A DNA stretch of 64,000 nucleotides from Bacteroidales bacterium (GTDB lineage: Bacteria > Bacteroidota > Bacteroidia > Bacteroidales > UBA932): assembly GCA_017938925.1 (NCBI GenBank), contig JAGBAO010000012.1, positions 62,001 to 126,000 of the forward strand, given 5' to 3'. Position numbers and translations under genes: made by a program. The notes beneath the pieces were generated by a model, which made no database searches, was not told where the DNA came from, and saw nothing but the letters and a program-made list of their open reading frames with translations. Positions 7,525 to 16,455 of the stretch are shown piece by piece (positions within the stretch are counted from its first letter, which is position 1; every line of letters starts with the position of its first letter).

Positions 7525-8862
7525 ATGACAACAAATTTCAGTTTTCTGAGTAAGCATAAACTCCATGTTTCTTCAAGCATGGTGCTTATCGTTTGCACTG
7601 TTTTCGCACTCATCTGCGCGAACATTCCTGTTGTCAAAGACTGGTATTTCTCTCTTTGGCAGCACAATGTTTCGGTTTCTATCGGAAACTTCAACCTGTT
7701 CAGCCACAACGGCCATCCGATGACCCTTATGGCAGTCATCAATGATTTCCTGATGGCGATCTTCTTCCTGTCGGTCGGCCTTGAAATCAAGAGAGAGATC
7801 CGTGTAGGTGAACTTTCCACCCGTGAAAAGGCTCTGCTTCCGATCATAGGAGCCTGCGGTGGTATGGTTGTTCCCGTCCTGCTCTTCTGGCTTACATGCC
7901 CTGGTGATGCGGCCATGCAGAGAGGACTTGCCATACCTATGGCTACGGACATCGCATTCTCTCTCGGAGTGCTTTCTGTCTTCAGCAAGAGGGTTCCTAT
8001 CGGTCTGAAGGTATTCCTTGCTGCACTTGCTGTGGCAGATGACCTTGGTGGAATCATCGTCATCGCTCTGTTCTATTCATCTGATATCGATTTCCTCTAC
8101 CTTGCACTTTCTGCTGCATGTGTGGCAGTCATGGTGCTTGCAAATATCCTGAAGGTGCGTAGCAAGGCGTTCTATGTGACAATCGGTCTGGTGCTCTGGT
8201 ACATGATGCTCAATTCGGGTATCCATGCCACCATCGCCGGTGTAATCGTTGCATTCTGTGTGCCGGCTACGCTTAAGAAAGGTACAGGACACTATCTTGA
8301 GCGCATCAGACAGAATATCAACAAGTTCCCTGTGATCGATGTGGACGAGCAGCATAATGCAGTCGTTCTGACCAACGAGCAGATCCACACTCTCAAGAGC
8401 ATAGAGTCAGCTGCCGACAAGATGATCAGCCCGCTTCAGGATCTTGAGGACAATCTTCACTTCCTGATAAACTATCTCGTGATTCCGCTTTTCGCTTTTG
8501 CCAATGCCGGAATCGACCTTTCCGGAATGAGCCTGGGAATTCTGTTCTCAGGTGTGAGCCTTTCCGTGATCATAGGTCTTGTGCTTGGAAAGTTCCTCGG
8601 AGTGTTCTCGTTCTCATGGCTTGCAGTGCGTATGAAGATAGTTGCATTGCCTGCGGGTGCGACCTGGAAGGCGTTTGCGAGTGTCTGCGTTGTGTGCGGT
8701 ATCGGATTCACCGTATCGATGTTCATCGCAGATCTCTCTTATGCAGGACTTGGTGCTCAGGGTGCGCCTCTTCTGAATGAGGCTAAACTCGGAGTTCTCT
8801 GTGGTTCAGTGATTTCGGCTCTGCTGGGCTGCTGGCTCCTTAACAGAAATCTTCCAAAATAA
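7525..8862 (+). CDS. nhaA: NhaA-family Na+/H+ antiporter
   Basis: A 445-residue inner-membrane antiporter with about 12 transmembrane segments. NhaA landmarks are present: NDFLMAIFFLSVGLEIKREI, MATDIAFSLGVL with the Asp of the unwound helix IV, and ALAVADDLGGI with the paired aspartates that bind sodium or protons (the equivalents of E. coli Asp163-Asp164). The soluble loop between about 260 and 310 is longer than in E. coli and explains the larger size. It exports sodium in exchange for protons for pH and salt homeostasis. The FNT channel gene follows after 7 bases, so both are likely co-transcribed. Confidence 0.96.
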   Translation: MTTNFSFLSKHKLHVSSSMVLIVCTVFALICANIPVVKDWYFSLWQHNVSVSIGNFNLFSHNGHPMTLMAVINDFLMAIFFLSVGLEIKREIRVGELSTREKALLPIIGACGGMVVPVLLFWLTCPGDAAMQRGLAIPMATDIAFSLGVLSVFSKRVPIGLKVFLAALAVADDLGGIIVIALFYSSDIDFLYLALSAACVAVMVLANILKVRSKAFYVTIGLVLWYMMLNSGIHATIAGVIVAFCVPATLKKGTGHYLERIRQNINKFPVIDVDEQHNAVVLTNEQIHTLKSIESAADKMISPLQDLEDNLHFLINYLVIPLFAFANAGIDLSGMSLGILFSGVSLSVIIGLVLGKFLGVFSFSWLAVRMKIVALPAGATWKAFASVCVVCGIGFTVSMFIADLSYAGLGAQGAPLLNEAKLGVLCGSVISALLGCWLLNRNLPK

Positions 8863-8869
8863 TCTATAT

Positions 8870-9490
8870 ATGACTAAACTGATCCGCTCCTCGATACTTG
8901 CGGGAATAGCGATTGGCTTTGCCGGATTCGGCTTTCTTGCTTCCGGCGTTCAGAGTGAGGCGTATGGCCCTGTTGTAGGTGCCATACTCTTCTGTTTCGG
9001 GCTTCTTACGGTCGTGGGATATAAACTCAGCCTTTATACGGGCACAGCAGGCTTCATCCGCAAGGGTGAGGTGGGGATGCTGTGCGTGGTCCTGCTGGGT
9101 AACATCTTCGGCTGCCTTTGTGCCGCCATGCTTTCACGCGTGTCTCCCATGGACATCCAGGGTGCGGCTCAGAATATCCTCGAACTCCGTCTGAAGACAG
9201 GTGCGTGGCGCTGCGGACTCCTTGGAATCGGTTGTGGATTCATGATGACGACTTCCGTGAAGTTTGCCAGGGAGAATAACTATCTCCCGCTCCTGTTTGC
9301 GGTTCCGCTCTTCATCGTCTGCGGATTCACCCACTGCGTTGCCGATGCCTTCTACTATCTCTGCATCCCGGTAGCATTTCTGAAGGCTCATGCATGGCAG
9401 ATCCTGGGAGTGTACGTCTGCATCGTGCTGGGAAACCTCATTGGCTGCAACCTCTACCGCATTGTTCTCCATCGGGAGCAGTATGACTGA
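8870..9490 (+). CDS. Formate/nitrite transporter (FNT) family channel
   Basis: A 206-residue membrane protein with about six hydrophobic segments, somewhat shorter than typical FNT proteins (about 260). The signature LSLYTGTAGF corresponds to the LFTG/LYTG constriction loop of FNT channels, and NLIGCNLYR lies in the last helix. FNT proteins move small monovalent anions such as formate, nitrite or hydrosulfide in a pH-dependent way. The pairing with NhaA suggests linkage to proton balance, which is inference. The substrate cannot be assigned from sequence. Confidence 0.85.
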   Translation: MTKLIRSSILAGIAIGFAGFGFLASGVQSEAYGPVVGAILFCFGLLTVVGYKLSLYTGTAGFIRKGEVGMLCVVLLGNIFGCLCAAMLSRVSPMDIQGAAQNILELRLKTGAWRCGLLGIGCGFMMTTSVKFARENNYLPLLFAVPLFIVCGFTHCVADAFYYLCIPVAFLKAHAWQILGVYVCIVLGNLIGCNLYRIVLHREQYD

Positions 9491-9510
9491 GGTCTGGAAA
9501 GAATCCATAT

Positions 9511-9555
9511 AAAAGAGTTCCAGGCACCCTGTTTTGGGGTATCTGGAACTCTTTT
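9511..9555. terminator. Bidirectional rho-independent terminator
   Basis: A 13-bp stem (AAAAGAGTTCCAG with CTGGAACTCTTTT) encloses a 19-base loop. It has T-runs in both orientations, so it can end both the FNT gene (+) and metH (-). Confidence 0.85.
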
Positions 9556-9574
9556 TCAGTAAAAAACTCGCCGT

Positions 9575-12500
9575 TTATTTCAGAAGGTGGCCGAGGAAGC
9601 GTCGTGCAGTTTCTGCATCCATCCTTCTTCGGTTTCTGTATTTCTCATACTGCTCCTGGCTGATGTAGCGGATTTCCGGGTAACATGCCTCCGGGTGCAT
9701 GAATATCATTCCGCAGATGCTGGCCTCGGGAGTCATTGCGCAACTCTCAGTGAGTCTTATTCCTAATTCGGTCTCTCCGAGAAGTTTAAGGATGTCGATC
9801 TTAAGTGTGTGGTCCGGGCAGCTGGAATATCCTGCAGCCGGCTTGACGATCTTGATACCCTCTGCATTCAGTTCTTTTGCTATCCTGTCGCTCAGCCATT
9901 TGGAAGCAGCCTCCGCAATGGTCTGTCTTACAGTCCTGCCGATCATGTCCTCATACCTGCTGTTGCAGGCCGGACAGCTGCATCCCTCCACATGAGCCTT
10001 GCTCCTCTTGTTTACGGAGATGGCGAATACTCCGAAAGGAGACTTCCTTCCGCTTTCCTCAGGGATCACGAAATCACTGAGTGACAGTTCCTTGAAACTT
10101 TCCTGTCTAAGCATAGGAAGTTCGGCATCATCAGATATAATGACCTCACCGTCCGAGCAACCTTCCAGGAATCTTGCCGCCAGCATGATCCTGTAGTCTC
10201 CGAAACGGAGTTCTTCTTCTGCATCCCTTCTCAGCTGCATGAGCTCGGCTGCCTCCGGCACAGCACTACCGTATTTCACGCCCCATATCGCATAGAACAT
10301 CTTCCAGTCAAAGTACGGCAGCACTTCCTCTGCTGGAATCTCCTGTGCCGGAATGTCTTCCGGACAGTCAGTCAGGTAGGTTTCGTATCCGAACCGTGCT
10401 TCATTGCTTCCTTTCCCGGCCGAAAGACTGTTAGTGGCCGTTTCCGCATGGGTGTCTCCGGTTGCGCAGATGTTCTGCTCAACAGCTTTCTCATTCTTCA
10501 TATACATTTCCCTTATCTTTTCCTGTTTCAGATGTTCCTCCTTCTCGAATACCTCCCGGTCCATCATGCATCTCTTGGCAAGAACCGCGCTTGCAGATGC
10601 GTCTGGACCATAAAAAACATGGTCATATAGCGGAGCGAGCTTCACTGCCGTGTGCAGGGCCGAGGTGGTGGCTCCGCCTATGAAAAGGGGAGTCGTCATG
10701 CCTCTTGAGGCCATCTCACGACAGAGTTCCTCCATCTGATAGAGTGACGGAGTGATGAGCCCGCTGACTCCGATGATGTCAGCTCCAAGCCTTTCAGCCT
10801 CACTGAGAATAGTCTCCTTGTCCACCATCACCCCCAGATCATGCACCTCAAACCCATTGCAGGTCAGCACAATCCCCAGGATATTCTTCCCGATATCATG
10901 CACATCCCCCTTGACCGTAGCAATCACCACCACCTCTCTCCTCCCTGTCATGACAGATTCTGTGGCTCCCACCTGCATGAAGGGCTGAAGCAGATCCACA
11001 GCATCCCTCATGACCTTAGCCGCCTTGACAACCTGCGGCAAAAACATCTTCCCCTCCCCAAACATCCTTCCCACGCTCTCCATTCCTTCCATCAGAGGCC
11101 CCTCAATTACATTCACTGCCTCACCATATATCTTCATAGCCTCCGGAATATCTTCCGTCAGAGTCTCGCCACGTCCTTTGAGAACCGCATCCCTGAGCCT
11201 TTCTCCCACCGGTCTGACTGCCTCCGCCCTGACTTCCGATGTCGGGCCGGCCCCCGCTTCTTTCCGGGCAAGCATTTCCGACGCCTTGTCTATAAGCCTC
11301 TCGGTCGCCTGCGGATCCCTGTCAAATATCACATCCTCCACGCATTGCAGCAGCTGTGGCTCGATCTCGTCATAGACCTGCAGCATGGACGGGTTCACGA
11401 TGGCCATGTCGAGACCTGCCTTGATGGCATGGTACAGGAAAGCCGAATGCATGGCCTCGCGCACAGCATTGTTGCCTCTGAACGCAAACGAAAGGTTGGA
11501 CACTCCTCCGGAAGTCAGAGCTCCAGGCAGGTTCGCCTTGATCCATCTCACCGCCTCGATAAAGTCCACCGCATATCTCGCGTGTTCCTCAATCCCGGTT
11601 CCGATGGAAAGTATATTCACGTCGAATATTATATCTTCCGGAGGCACTCCAGCTTCTTGAGTCAGAAGCCTGTATGCCCTTTCGCATATTTCGATCTTTC
11701 TGTCGTATGTGGTTGCCTGCCCCTGCTCATCGAAGGCCATGACCACCATAGCTGCCCCCAGCTTCCTGATCTCCCTGGCCTTTGCCACGAAGGCCTCAGA
11801 ACCCTCCTTCAGACTGATGGAATTCACGATGCACTTTCCCTGTGCGTTCTTCAGACCGGCAAGAATCGTCTCCCAGTGCGAAGAATCAATCATCAGGGCA
11901 TCCTTTGCCACAGCCGGGTCATTGGATATGCATCTGACGAATCTTTCCATCTCCCTTGTGCTGTCCAGCATAGCGTCGTCCATGTTTATGTCAATGATCG
12001 TGGCCCCGTCCTCGATCTGCTTTGCTGCAATCTGCAGCGCCTGGTCATATTCGCCGGCAGCTATGAGTCTGGCGAACTTGCGGGAGCCTGCCACATTGGT
12101 CCGCTCACCGACATTCGTGAAGTTGTTCTTCCTAAGATCCACCCTGACTGCCTCCAGACCGCTCACTGTCAGGCTCCTGTCCGTGAAACTACCCTTATTT
12201 CCGGATAGCACGCCAGTTTTCTGGCTCTCGTCCGTGAAACAACCCATATTTCCGGACGGCACGCCTTTTTTGCTACCGTCGTCCGTGAAAAGACAGCTAT
12301 TCCCGGACAGATGATGAGGCGGGAGACCCGAAACAGCCTTGGCGATGGCAGCAATATGCTCAGGAGTCGTTCCGCAGCACCCTCCTATGATGTCCACAAG
12401 CCCTTTCTGCGCAAGTCCGACCACAGCTTCTGCCATCTGAGATGGAGTCTGGTCATATCCACCCATCTCATTAGGCAGTCCGGCATTAGGGTAGCAGCTC

Positions 12501-13321
12501 ACCATGCACTCGCACCAGCCGGCTACATCTTCCAGAAGCGGAGCCATTTCAGCGGCGCCCAGCGAGCAGTTCAGACCGAAGGCCAGGAGAGGGTAGTGCT
12601 TCACGGAGGTGTAGAATGCCTCAAGAGTCTGTCCTGTGAGTGTCCTTCCGCTCCTGTCTCCCACTGATACTGATACAATCACAGGAACACTTTCCCACCC
12701 TCGGGCAGGTGTCAAGCCAAGCTTGGAAGGGGCCTGTGGAACCATCAGTCTGTCCGTCTGTATCATGCTGATAGCATACAGCGCAGCCTTGACATTAAGC
12801 GCATCAAAGCATGTCTCGATCAGAATCAGGTCAGCGCCACCCCGAATCATTGCCTCCGCCTGCTCGCGATATGCCTGACACATCTGGTCAAACGAATATG
12901 CCCTGAATGCCGGATCGGACACATCCGGTGACAGTGAAAGTGACTTGGATGTCGGTCCCATACTTCCTGCCACCCAAACCTTACGACCTTCAGAAGCAGC
13001 TTCGTCAGCCGCTGAACGGGCAATTCTTGCACCCTCATATGCCATCTGAGCGGCATAGTCTCCGCATCCGTATTCGGCTTGGGATATCCTGTTGGCGCTG
13101 AATGTGTTGGACTCGATGATGTCTGCTCCGGCCTCGATATATTCTCTGTGTATCTCCCTGATGATTTCCGGGCGTGTCAGGTTCAGACACTCGTTGTTGC
13201 CCCTGAGTTCCTTCGAAATGGAACCGAACACTTCACCGCGGTAGTCTGTTTCCGTAAGTCCGTATCTCTGGATCATCGTGCCCATGGCACCGTCCAATAT
13301 CAATATCCTGTCGTTGTTCAT
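9575..13321 (-). CDS. metH: Cobalamin-dependent methionine synthase
   Basis: A 1248-residue enzyme moving a methyl group from methyltetrahydrofolate to homocysteine. The homocysteine domain (1-330) has the zinc cysteines in GLNCSLG and GGCCGT. The pterin domain (about 385-650) contains NVGERTNVAGSRKF. The cap and B12 domains (about 680-940) contain the cobalt-ligand motif DVHDIGKN. The reactivation domain (about 970-1248) has AAGYSSCPDH. Two oddities stand out. Residues about 337-381, the linker between the first two domains, consist of three 17-residue repeats encoded by 51-bp DNA repeats. The reactivation motif reads KPAAGY where E. coli has RPAPGY, an Arg-to-Lys change at an AdoMet contact (E. 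coli Arg1134). No cobalamin riboswitch was recognised in the 127 bases upstream. Confidence 0.96.
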   Translation of the reverse strand: MNNDRILILDGAMGTMIQRYGLTETDYRGEVFGSISKELRGNNECLNLTRPEIIREIHREYIEAGADIIESNTFSANRISQAEYGCGDYAAQMAYEGARIARSAADEAASEGRKVWVAGSMGPTSKSLSLSPDVSDPAFRAYSFDQMCQAYREQAEAMIRGGADLILIETCFDALNVKAALYAISMIQTDRLMVPQAPSKLGLTPARGWESVPVIVSVSVGDRSGRTLTGQTLEAFYTSVKHYPLLAFGLNCSLGAAEMAPLLEDVAGWCECMVSCYPNAGLPNEMGGYDQTPSQMAEAVVGLAQKGLVDIIGGCCGTTPEHIAAIAKAVSGLPPHHLSGNSCLFTDDGSKKGVPSGNMGCFTDESQKTGVLSGNKGSFTDRSLTVSGLEAVRVDLRKNNFTNVGERTNVAGSRKFARLIAAGEYDQALQIAAKQIEDGATIIDINMDDAMLDSTREMERFVRCISNDPAVAKDALMIDSSHWETILAGLKNAQGKCIVNSISLKEGSEAFVAKAREIRKLGAAMVVMAFDEQGQATTYDRKIEICERAYRLLTQEAGVPPEDIIFDVNILSIGTGIEEHARYAVDFIEAVRWIKANLPGALTSGGVSNLSFAFRGNNAVREAMHSAFLYHAIKAGLDMAIVNPSMLQVYDEIEPQLLQCVEDVIFDRDPQATERLIDKASEMLARKEAGAGPTSEVRAEAVRPVGERLRDAVLKGRGETLTEDIPEAMKIYGEAVNVIEGPLMEGMESVGRMFGEGKMFLPQVVKAAKVMRDAVDLLQPFMQVGATESVMTGRREVVVIATVKGDVHDIGKNILGIVLTCNGFEVHDLGVMVDKETILSEAERLGADIIGVSGLITPSLYQMEELCREMASRGMTTPLFIGGATTSALHTAVKLAPLYDHVFYGPDASASAVLAKRCMMDREVFEKEEHLKQEKIREMYMKNEKAVEQNICATGDTHAETATNSLSAGKGSNEARFGYETYLTDCPEDIPAQEIPAEEVLPYFDWKMFYAIWGVKYGSAVPEAAELMQLRRDAEEELRFGDYRIMLAARFLEGCSDGEVIISDDAELPMLRQESFKELSLSDFVIPEESGRKSPFGVFAISVNKRSKAHVEGCSCPACNSRYEDMIGRTVRQTIAEAASKWLSDRIAKELNAEGIKIVKPAAGYSSCPDHTLKIDILKLLGETELGIRLTESCAMTPEASICGMIFMHPEACYPEIRYISQEQYEKYRNRRRMDAETARRFLGHLLK
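12179..12310. repeat. Three tandem 51-bp repeats inside metH
   Basis: GTCCGTGAAA begins at 12179, 12230 and 12281, an exact 51-base period. Each unit also has a downstream TTTCCGGA or TTCCCGGAC, which is an imperfect complement of the start, so each can form a small hairpin. The length is a multiple of three, keeping the metH frame open. Confidence 0.85.
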
Positions 13322-13399
13322 CTGTTTCCGGTTAAAAATTCTGCCCTGTTTCTTTCAGGCGAATGGCATATTCGATTGGATATATCTTCTTAAATCAAA

Positions 13400-13427
13400 G
13401 AATCCGATGACAGCAGCCACCGGATTC
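13400..13427 (-). terminator. Probable terminator after yebC
   Basis: On the minus strand GAATCCG pairs with CGGATTC across a 14-base loop and is followed by TTTGATTT. It lies between the yebC stop and the metH start. The T-run is short, so termination may be partial. Confidence 0.4.
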
Positions 13428-13448
13428 CTGAATCATATGCCGTTATGA

Positions 13449-14180
13449 TTACGGCTGCATTGTTGTGTAAACGTTCTGAACGTCGTCGTCCTCCTCGATA
13501 CGCTCGATGAGCTTCTCGACATCTGCCTTGTCCTCTGCCGAGAGCTCCTTCAGCTCCACGTTAGGGAGGCGTGTGAACTCTGCTGCAACGAGCTCATAGC
13601 CGTTCTCCTCGATCCATTTCTGGATGGTGTTGAATGCTGTGAACTCACCGTAGAGCACGATTTCTGTCTCCTCGTTCTCGTTCTCCTCTTCAAAGATCTC
13701 CTCCACGCCGTAGTCGATGAGCTCAAGCTCAAGCTCCTCAAGGTCGTATGGATTAGCGGTCTTCATACGGAACATGCACTTGCGGTCGAACATATAGTCC
13801 ACGCTTCCTGAGGTTCCGAGCGATCCGCCGCTCTTTGTGAAATATGAACGTACGTTAGCTACTGTACGGTTGTTGTTGTCAGTAGCTGCCTCCACGAGGA
13901 CTGCGATTCCGTGAGGACCGTATCCTTCGAATACTACCTCCTTATAGTCTGCCTGGTCCTTGTCTGTCGCTCTCTTGATTGCGCGCTCGATGTTGTCCTT
14001 AGGCATGTTCTCGCTTCGTGCAGTCTGAATAAGTGCGCGAAGACGCGGGTTACCTGTTACATCCGGACCGCCCTGCTTTACAGCGATGGTGATTTCCTTA
14101 CCGATCTTGGTGAAGACGCGGGCCATGTGACCCCATCTCTTGAATTTTCTTTCCTTACGGAACTCAAACGCTCTTCCCAT
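13449..14180 (-). CDS. yebC: YebC/PmpR-family protein
   Basis: A 243-residue member of the YebC family, of usual length. It starts MGRAFEFRKERKFKRWGHMA and has the conserved stretches TKIGKEI, DNIERAIKRA, YGPHGIAVLVEA and DNNNRTVANVR. Domain 3 is very acidic (EEIFEEENENEETE). Family members were first described as DNA-binding regulators and some are now known to assist ribosomes translating proline-rich stretches. Which role applies here is unclear. The TPR protein gene ends 2 bases upstream, so the two are probably co-transcribed. Confidence 0.93.
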   Translation of the reverse strand: MGRAFEFRKERKFKRWGHMARVFTKIGKEITIAVKQGGPDVTGNPRLRALIQTARSENMPKDNIERAIKRATDKDQADYKEVVFEGYGPHGIAVLVEAATDNNNRTVANVRSYFTKSGGSLGTSGSVDYMFDRKCMFRMKTANPYDLEELELELIDYGVEEIFEEENENEETEIVLYGEFTAFNTIQKWIEENGYELVAAEFTRLPNVELKELSAEDKADVEKLIERIEEDDDVQNVYTTMQP

Positions 14181-14182
14181 AA

Positions 14183-14851
14183 TTATTTCGCCTCAATTCT
14201 TCCGATATACTTCTCTACATCGTATCCTTCCATAGACTGTGGATACTGATCCTTGATCTGCTTGTAGAATCCGAGAGCCTTCTCAGTCTGACCGAGCTTC
14301 TCTGCCACTACACCTGCCTTGAGGAGGTATCCGGCAGCGAACATGTTGTCAACGACAGCAGCAGCCTTCTCATAGTATCCGAGAGCGGCAGCATAGTCCT
14401 CGAGACCAACATAAGCATCTCCGAGGCATGCAAGTGCACGTGCCTTGAGGATCTCATCCTCTCCGTTGTAAGCCTTGAGATAGTTGATTGCAAGTTCGTA
14501 GTTTCCGAGCTGGAGCTCACATACGCCTGCATAGAAGTTTGCAGCCTTGCCAGCCTTTGCACCATACTCGTCGATGATCTGTGCGAATCCGAGCACATTT
14601 CCGTCACCATTGAGGGCGAGCTCGAAATCGCCTGCACGGAAGTTCTCCTCTGCAAGTGCCATCTGACCCTGAGCCTCAGCCTGAGCAGGCTGATAAGCGA
14701 ACTTGTACCAGCAGAAGATACCCGCTGCAACCACTACAACCGCAACTGCGATGATTGAGAGAAGCTTTCCGTTCTCGTTGAAGAACTTCTCTGTCTTTGA
14801 AACTGCCTCGACTACTGCCTCAGCGTTCTCGTTTTTGATTTCCTTAGCCAT
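14183..14851 (-). CDS. Membrane-anchored tetratricopeptide repeat protein
   Basis: A 222-residue protein with a short cytoplasmic N-terminus, one transmembrane helix (about 30-52, IIAVAVVVVAAGIFCWYKFA) and an extracytoplasmic part made of TPR-like helical pairs. Repeats are visible around YAGVCELQLGNYELAINYL and CLGDAYVGLEDYAAALGYY. The architecture resembles YfgM/DUF2133 proteins that associate with the Sec machinery, but I cannot claim orthology. It precedes yebC by 2 bases on the same strand. Confidence 0.85.
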   Translation of the reverse strand: MAKEIKNENAEAVVEAVSKTEKFFNENGKLLSIIAVAVVVVAAGIFCWYKFAYQPAQAEAQGQMALAEENFRAGDFELALNGDGNVLGFAQIIDEYGAKAGKAANFYAGVCELQLGNYELAINYLKAYNGEDEILKARALACLGDAYVGLEDYAAALGYYEKAAAVVDNMFAAGYLLKAGVVAEKLGQTEKALGFYKQIKDQYPQSMEGYDVEKYIGRIEAK

Positions 14852-14950
14852 ATCTTTATGATTTTATATTTGTCTTTGAGTCCTCACCCTGAGCACAGGG
14901 CGCAAACAGGCGGCAAATTTAGGAAAATTTGTCCAAACTCCCAATAATTA

Positions 14951-14986
14951 TTTGGATTGTCTTTCAGTATATATTTTATAACTTTG
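14951..14986 (+). promoter_or_regulatory. Putative recF promoter
   Basis: TAACTTTG at 14979-14986 matches TAnnTTTG. The nearest TTTG is at 14951-14954, a gap of 24 that is slightly long. It gives a very short leader before the ATG at 15006. Confidence 0.4.
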
Positions 14987-15005
14987 CAAAGATATACGTA
15001 ACCAT

Positions 15006-16103
15006 ATGCCCGTTTTAGAGAAAATAGTCATCTCGGACTTCAGAAATATTCAGCTTCAGGAACTGGAATTCTCTCCAAATGTGAACTGCATCAGCGGCAA
15101 TAACGGAGAGGGAAAGACTAATCTCCTGGATGCAATATATTATCTTTCAATGACTAAGAGTGCGTTCGCCTCTTCCGACAAGTTCTGTTTCAGGTACGGG
15201 ACCGATGAGTTTTCACTTGCGGGAACCTATCGTATGGAGAACTCTCTTTCAAGCAGGTTCGCTCTCAAGATCACATCCAAAGGAGAAAAGAAGGTCAGGC
15301 GAGACGACAAGCCGTATCCCAAGGTTTCCGAGCATATAGGTGTGCTTCCGATCGTGATGGTCTCTCCGTCCGATATCTCTCTGGTCAGCGAGTCCGGTGA
15401 GGAACGCAGGAGGTTCGTCAATGCCGTGCTTTCCCAGATGGACAGGGAATATATGTCAGCCCTGCAACAATATAACCGGCTTCTTATGCAGAGAAACAGG
15501 ATGCTCAAGGAGATGACCGTGGACAGGGATCTTCTGGAAGTCATCGACATGAGGATGTCTGCTTTGGCTGAGCCCGTCTATAAGGCGCGAAAGGCATTTG
15601 TGGAGCAGCTCAGACCCATCGTGAAGGAGTATTACAAGACCGTGTCAGGTGGATCAGAAGAGATTGATATAGAATATGATACTGAGCTGGATAAGGCTTC
15701 GCTGGACCAGCTGCTTGCAGCGTCGATTGACAAGGACAAGGCTCTCAGATACACGACTTCCGGCCTGCAGAGGGATGACCTTCAGTTCACGATGAACGGA
15801 CACCCCATCCGCAGATGCGGTTCCCAGGGACAGCAGAAGTCCTTCCTCGTGTCACTCAAGTTCGCGCAATATGAGATAATGAAGAAGAAATATGGTTTCG
15901 CACCTATGCTTCTTCTTGATGATGTGTTCGACAAGCTGGACATGGGACGTATATCGAACCTGCTTCAGATGGTTGCCAGCAATGATTTCGGCCAGATCTT
16001 CATCACGGACAGCAACAAGGTCCGGATGTCCGGCATAGTGGACGGACTGACACAGGACAGGGCATATTTCGAGACCTCAGAAGGCACTTTCAGGAGGATA
16101 TAG
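15006..16103 (+). CDS. recF: DNA replication and repair protein RecF
   Basis: A 365-residue SMC-like ATPase that helps load RecA at gaps during recombinational repair. Visible motifs are the Walker A GNNGEGKTN (about 34-42), the signature region TTSGLQRDDL and the Walker B-type LLLDDVFDKLD, followed by ITDSN. The length matches the family. The DUF721 gene starts two bases after the stop, and the arrangement recF-DUF721 is common in bacteria near replication genes. dnaN is not in this window. Confidence 0.96.
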   Translation: MPVLEKIVISDFRNIQLQELEFSPNVNCISGNNGEGKTNLLDAIYYLSMTKSAFASSDKFCFRYGTDEFSLAGTYRMENSLSSRFALKITSKGEKKVRRDDKPYPKVSEHIGVLPIVMVSPSDISLVSESGEERRRFVNAVLSQMDREYMSALQQYNRLLMQRNRMLKEMTVDRDLLEVIDMRMSALAEPVYKARKAFVEQLRPIVKEYYKTVSGGSEEIDIEYDTELDKASLDQLLAASIDKDKALRYTTSGLQRDDLQFTMNGHPIRRCGSQGQQKSFLVSLKFAQYEIMKKKYGFAPMLLLDDVFDKLDMGRISNLLQMVASNDFGQIFITDSNKVRMSGIVDGLTQDRAYFETSEGTFRRI

Positions 16104-16105
16104 CG

Positions 16106-16444
16106 ATGGCATATGGGGAAAACAGGATAGGACGTAAGGAGGCAGTCGGGATGGAGGAGCTGATCTCGCGGTACATCCGTGAGATGAAGATCGCCTCCGG
16201 TGTCAACAGAATGAGGGTCCAGGAGGCGTGGAACACGGTTTCCGGGGCAGCGAGATATACTCTTTCGGTGTCGTATGTCGGCGCGGTGGTCTATGTGAAC
16301 CTGAATTCGTCTATGGCACGGAATCAGTTATACTACCAGCGCGATGTGATTATGCAGAAGATGAATGAGTTTCTGGCTGCAGACAGCCTGTTTGTCGCAG
16401 ACCACAAAGGCGGACCTGCCGTGAAGAGCATCGTTTTAAAATAA
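16106..16444 (+). CDS. DUF721 (DciA-like) protein
   Basis: A 112-residue protein with the DUF721 fold: an N-terminal helical part and a C-terminal stretch VQEAWNTVSGAARYT with LNSSMARNQLYYQRD. Relatives of this domain (DciA) recruit the replicative helicase in bacteria without DnaC. Its position directly after recF supports a replication or repair role, but function in Bacteroidota is not established here. Confidence 0.85.
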   Translation: MAYGENRIGRKEAVGMEELISRYIREMKIASGVNRMRVQEAWNTVSGAARYTLSVSYVGAVVYVNLNSSMARNQLYYQRDVIMQKMNEFLAADSLFVADHKGGPAVKSIVLK

Positions 16445-16455
16445 TAAGGATAGGA

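Noticed and set aside
10841-12208. 455-codon plus-strand frame inside metH
   Set aside because: Antisense to a fully supported methionine synthase and without a promoter or protein-like motifs.
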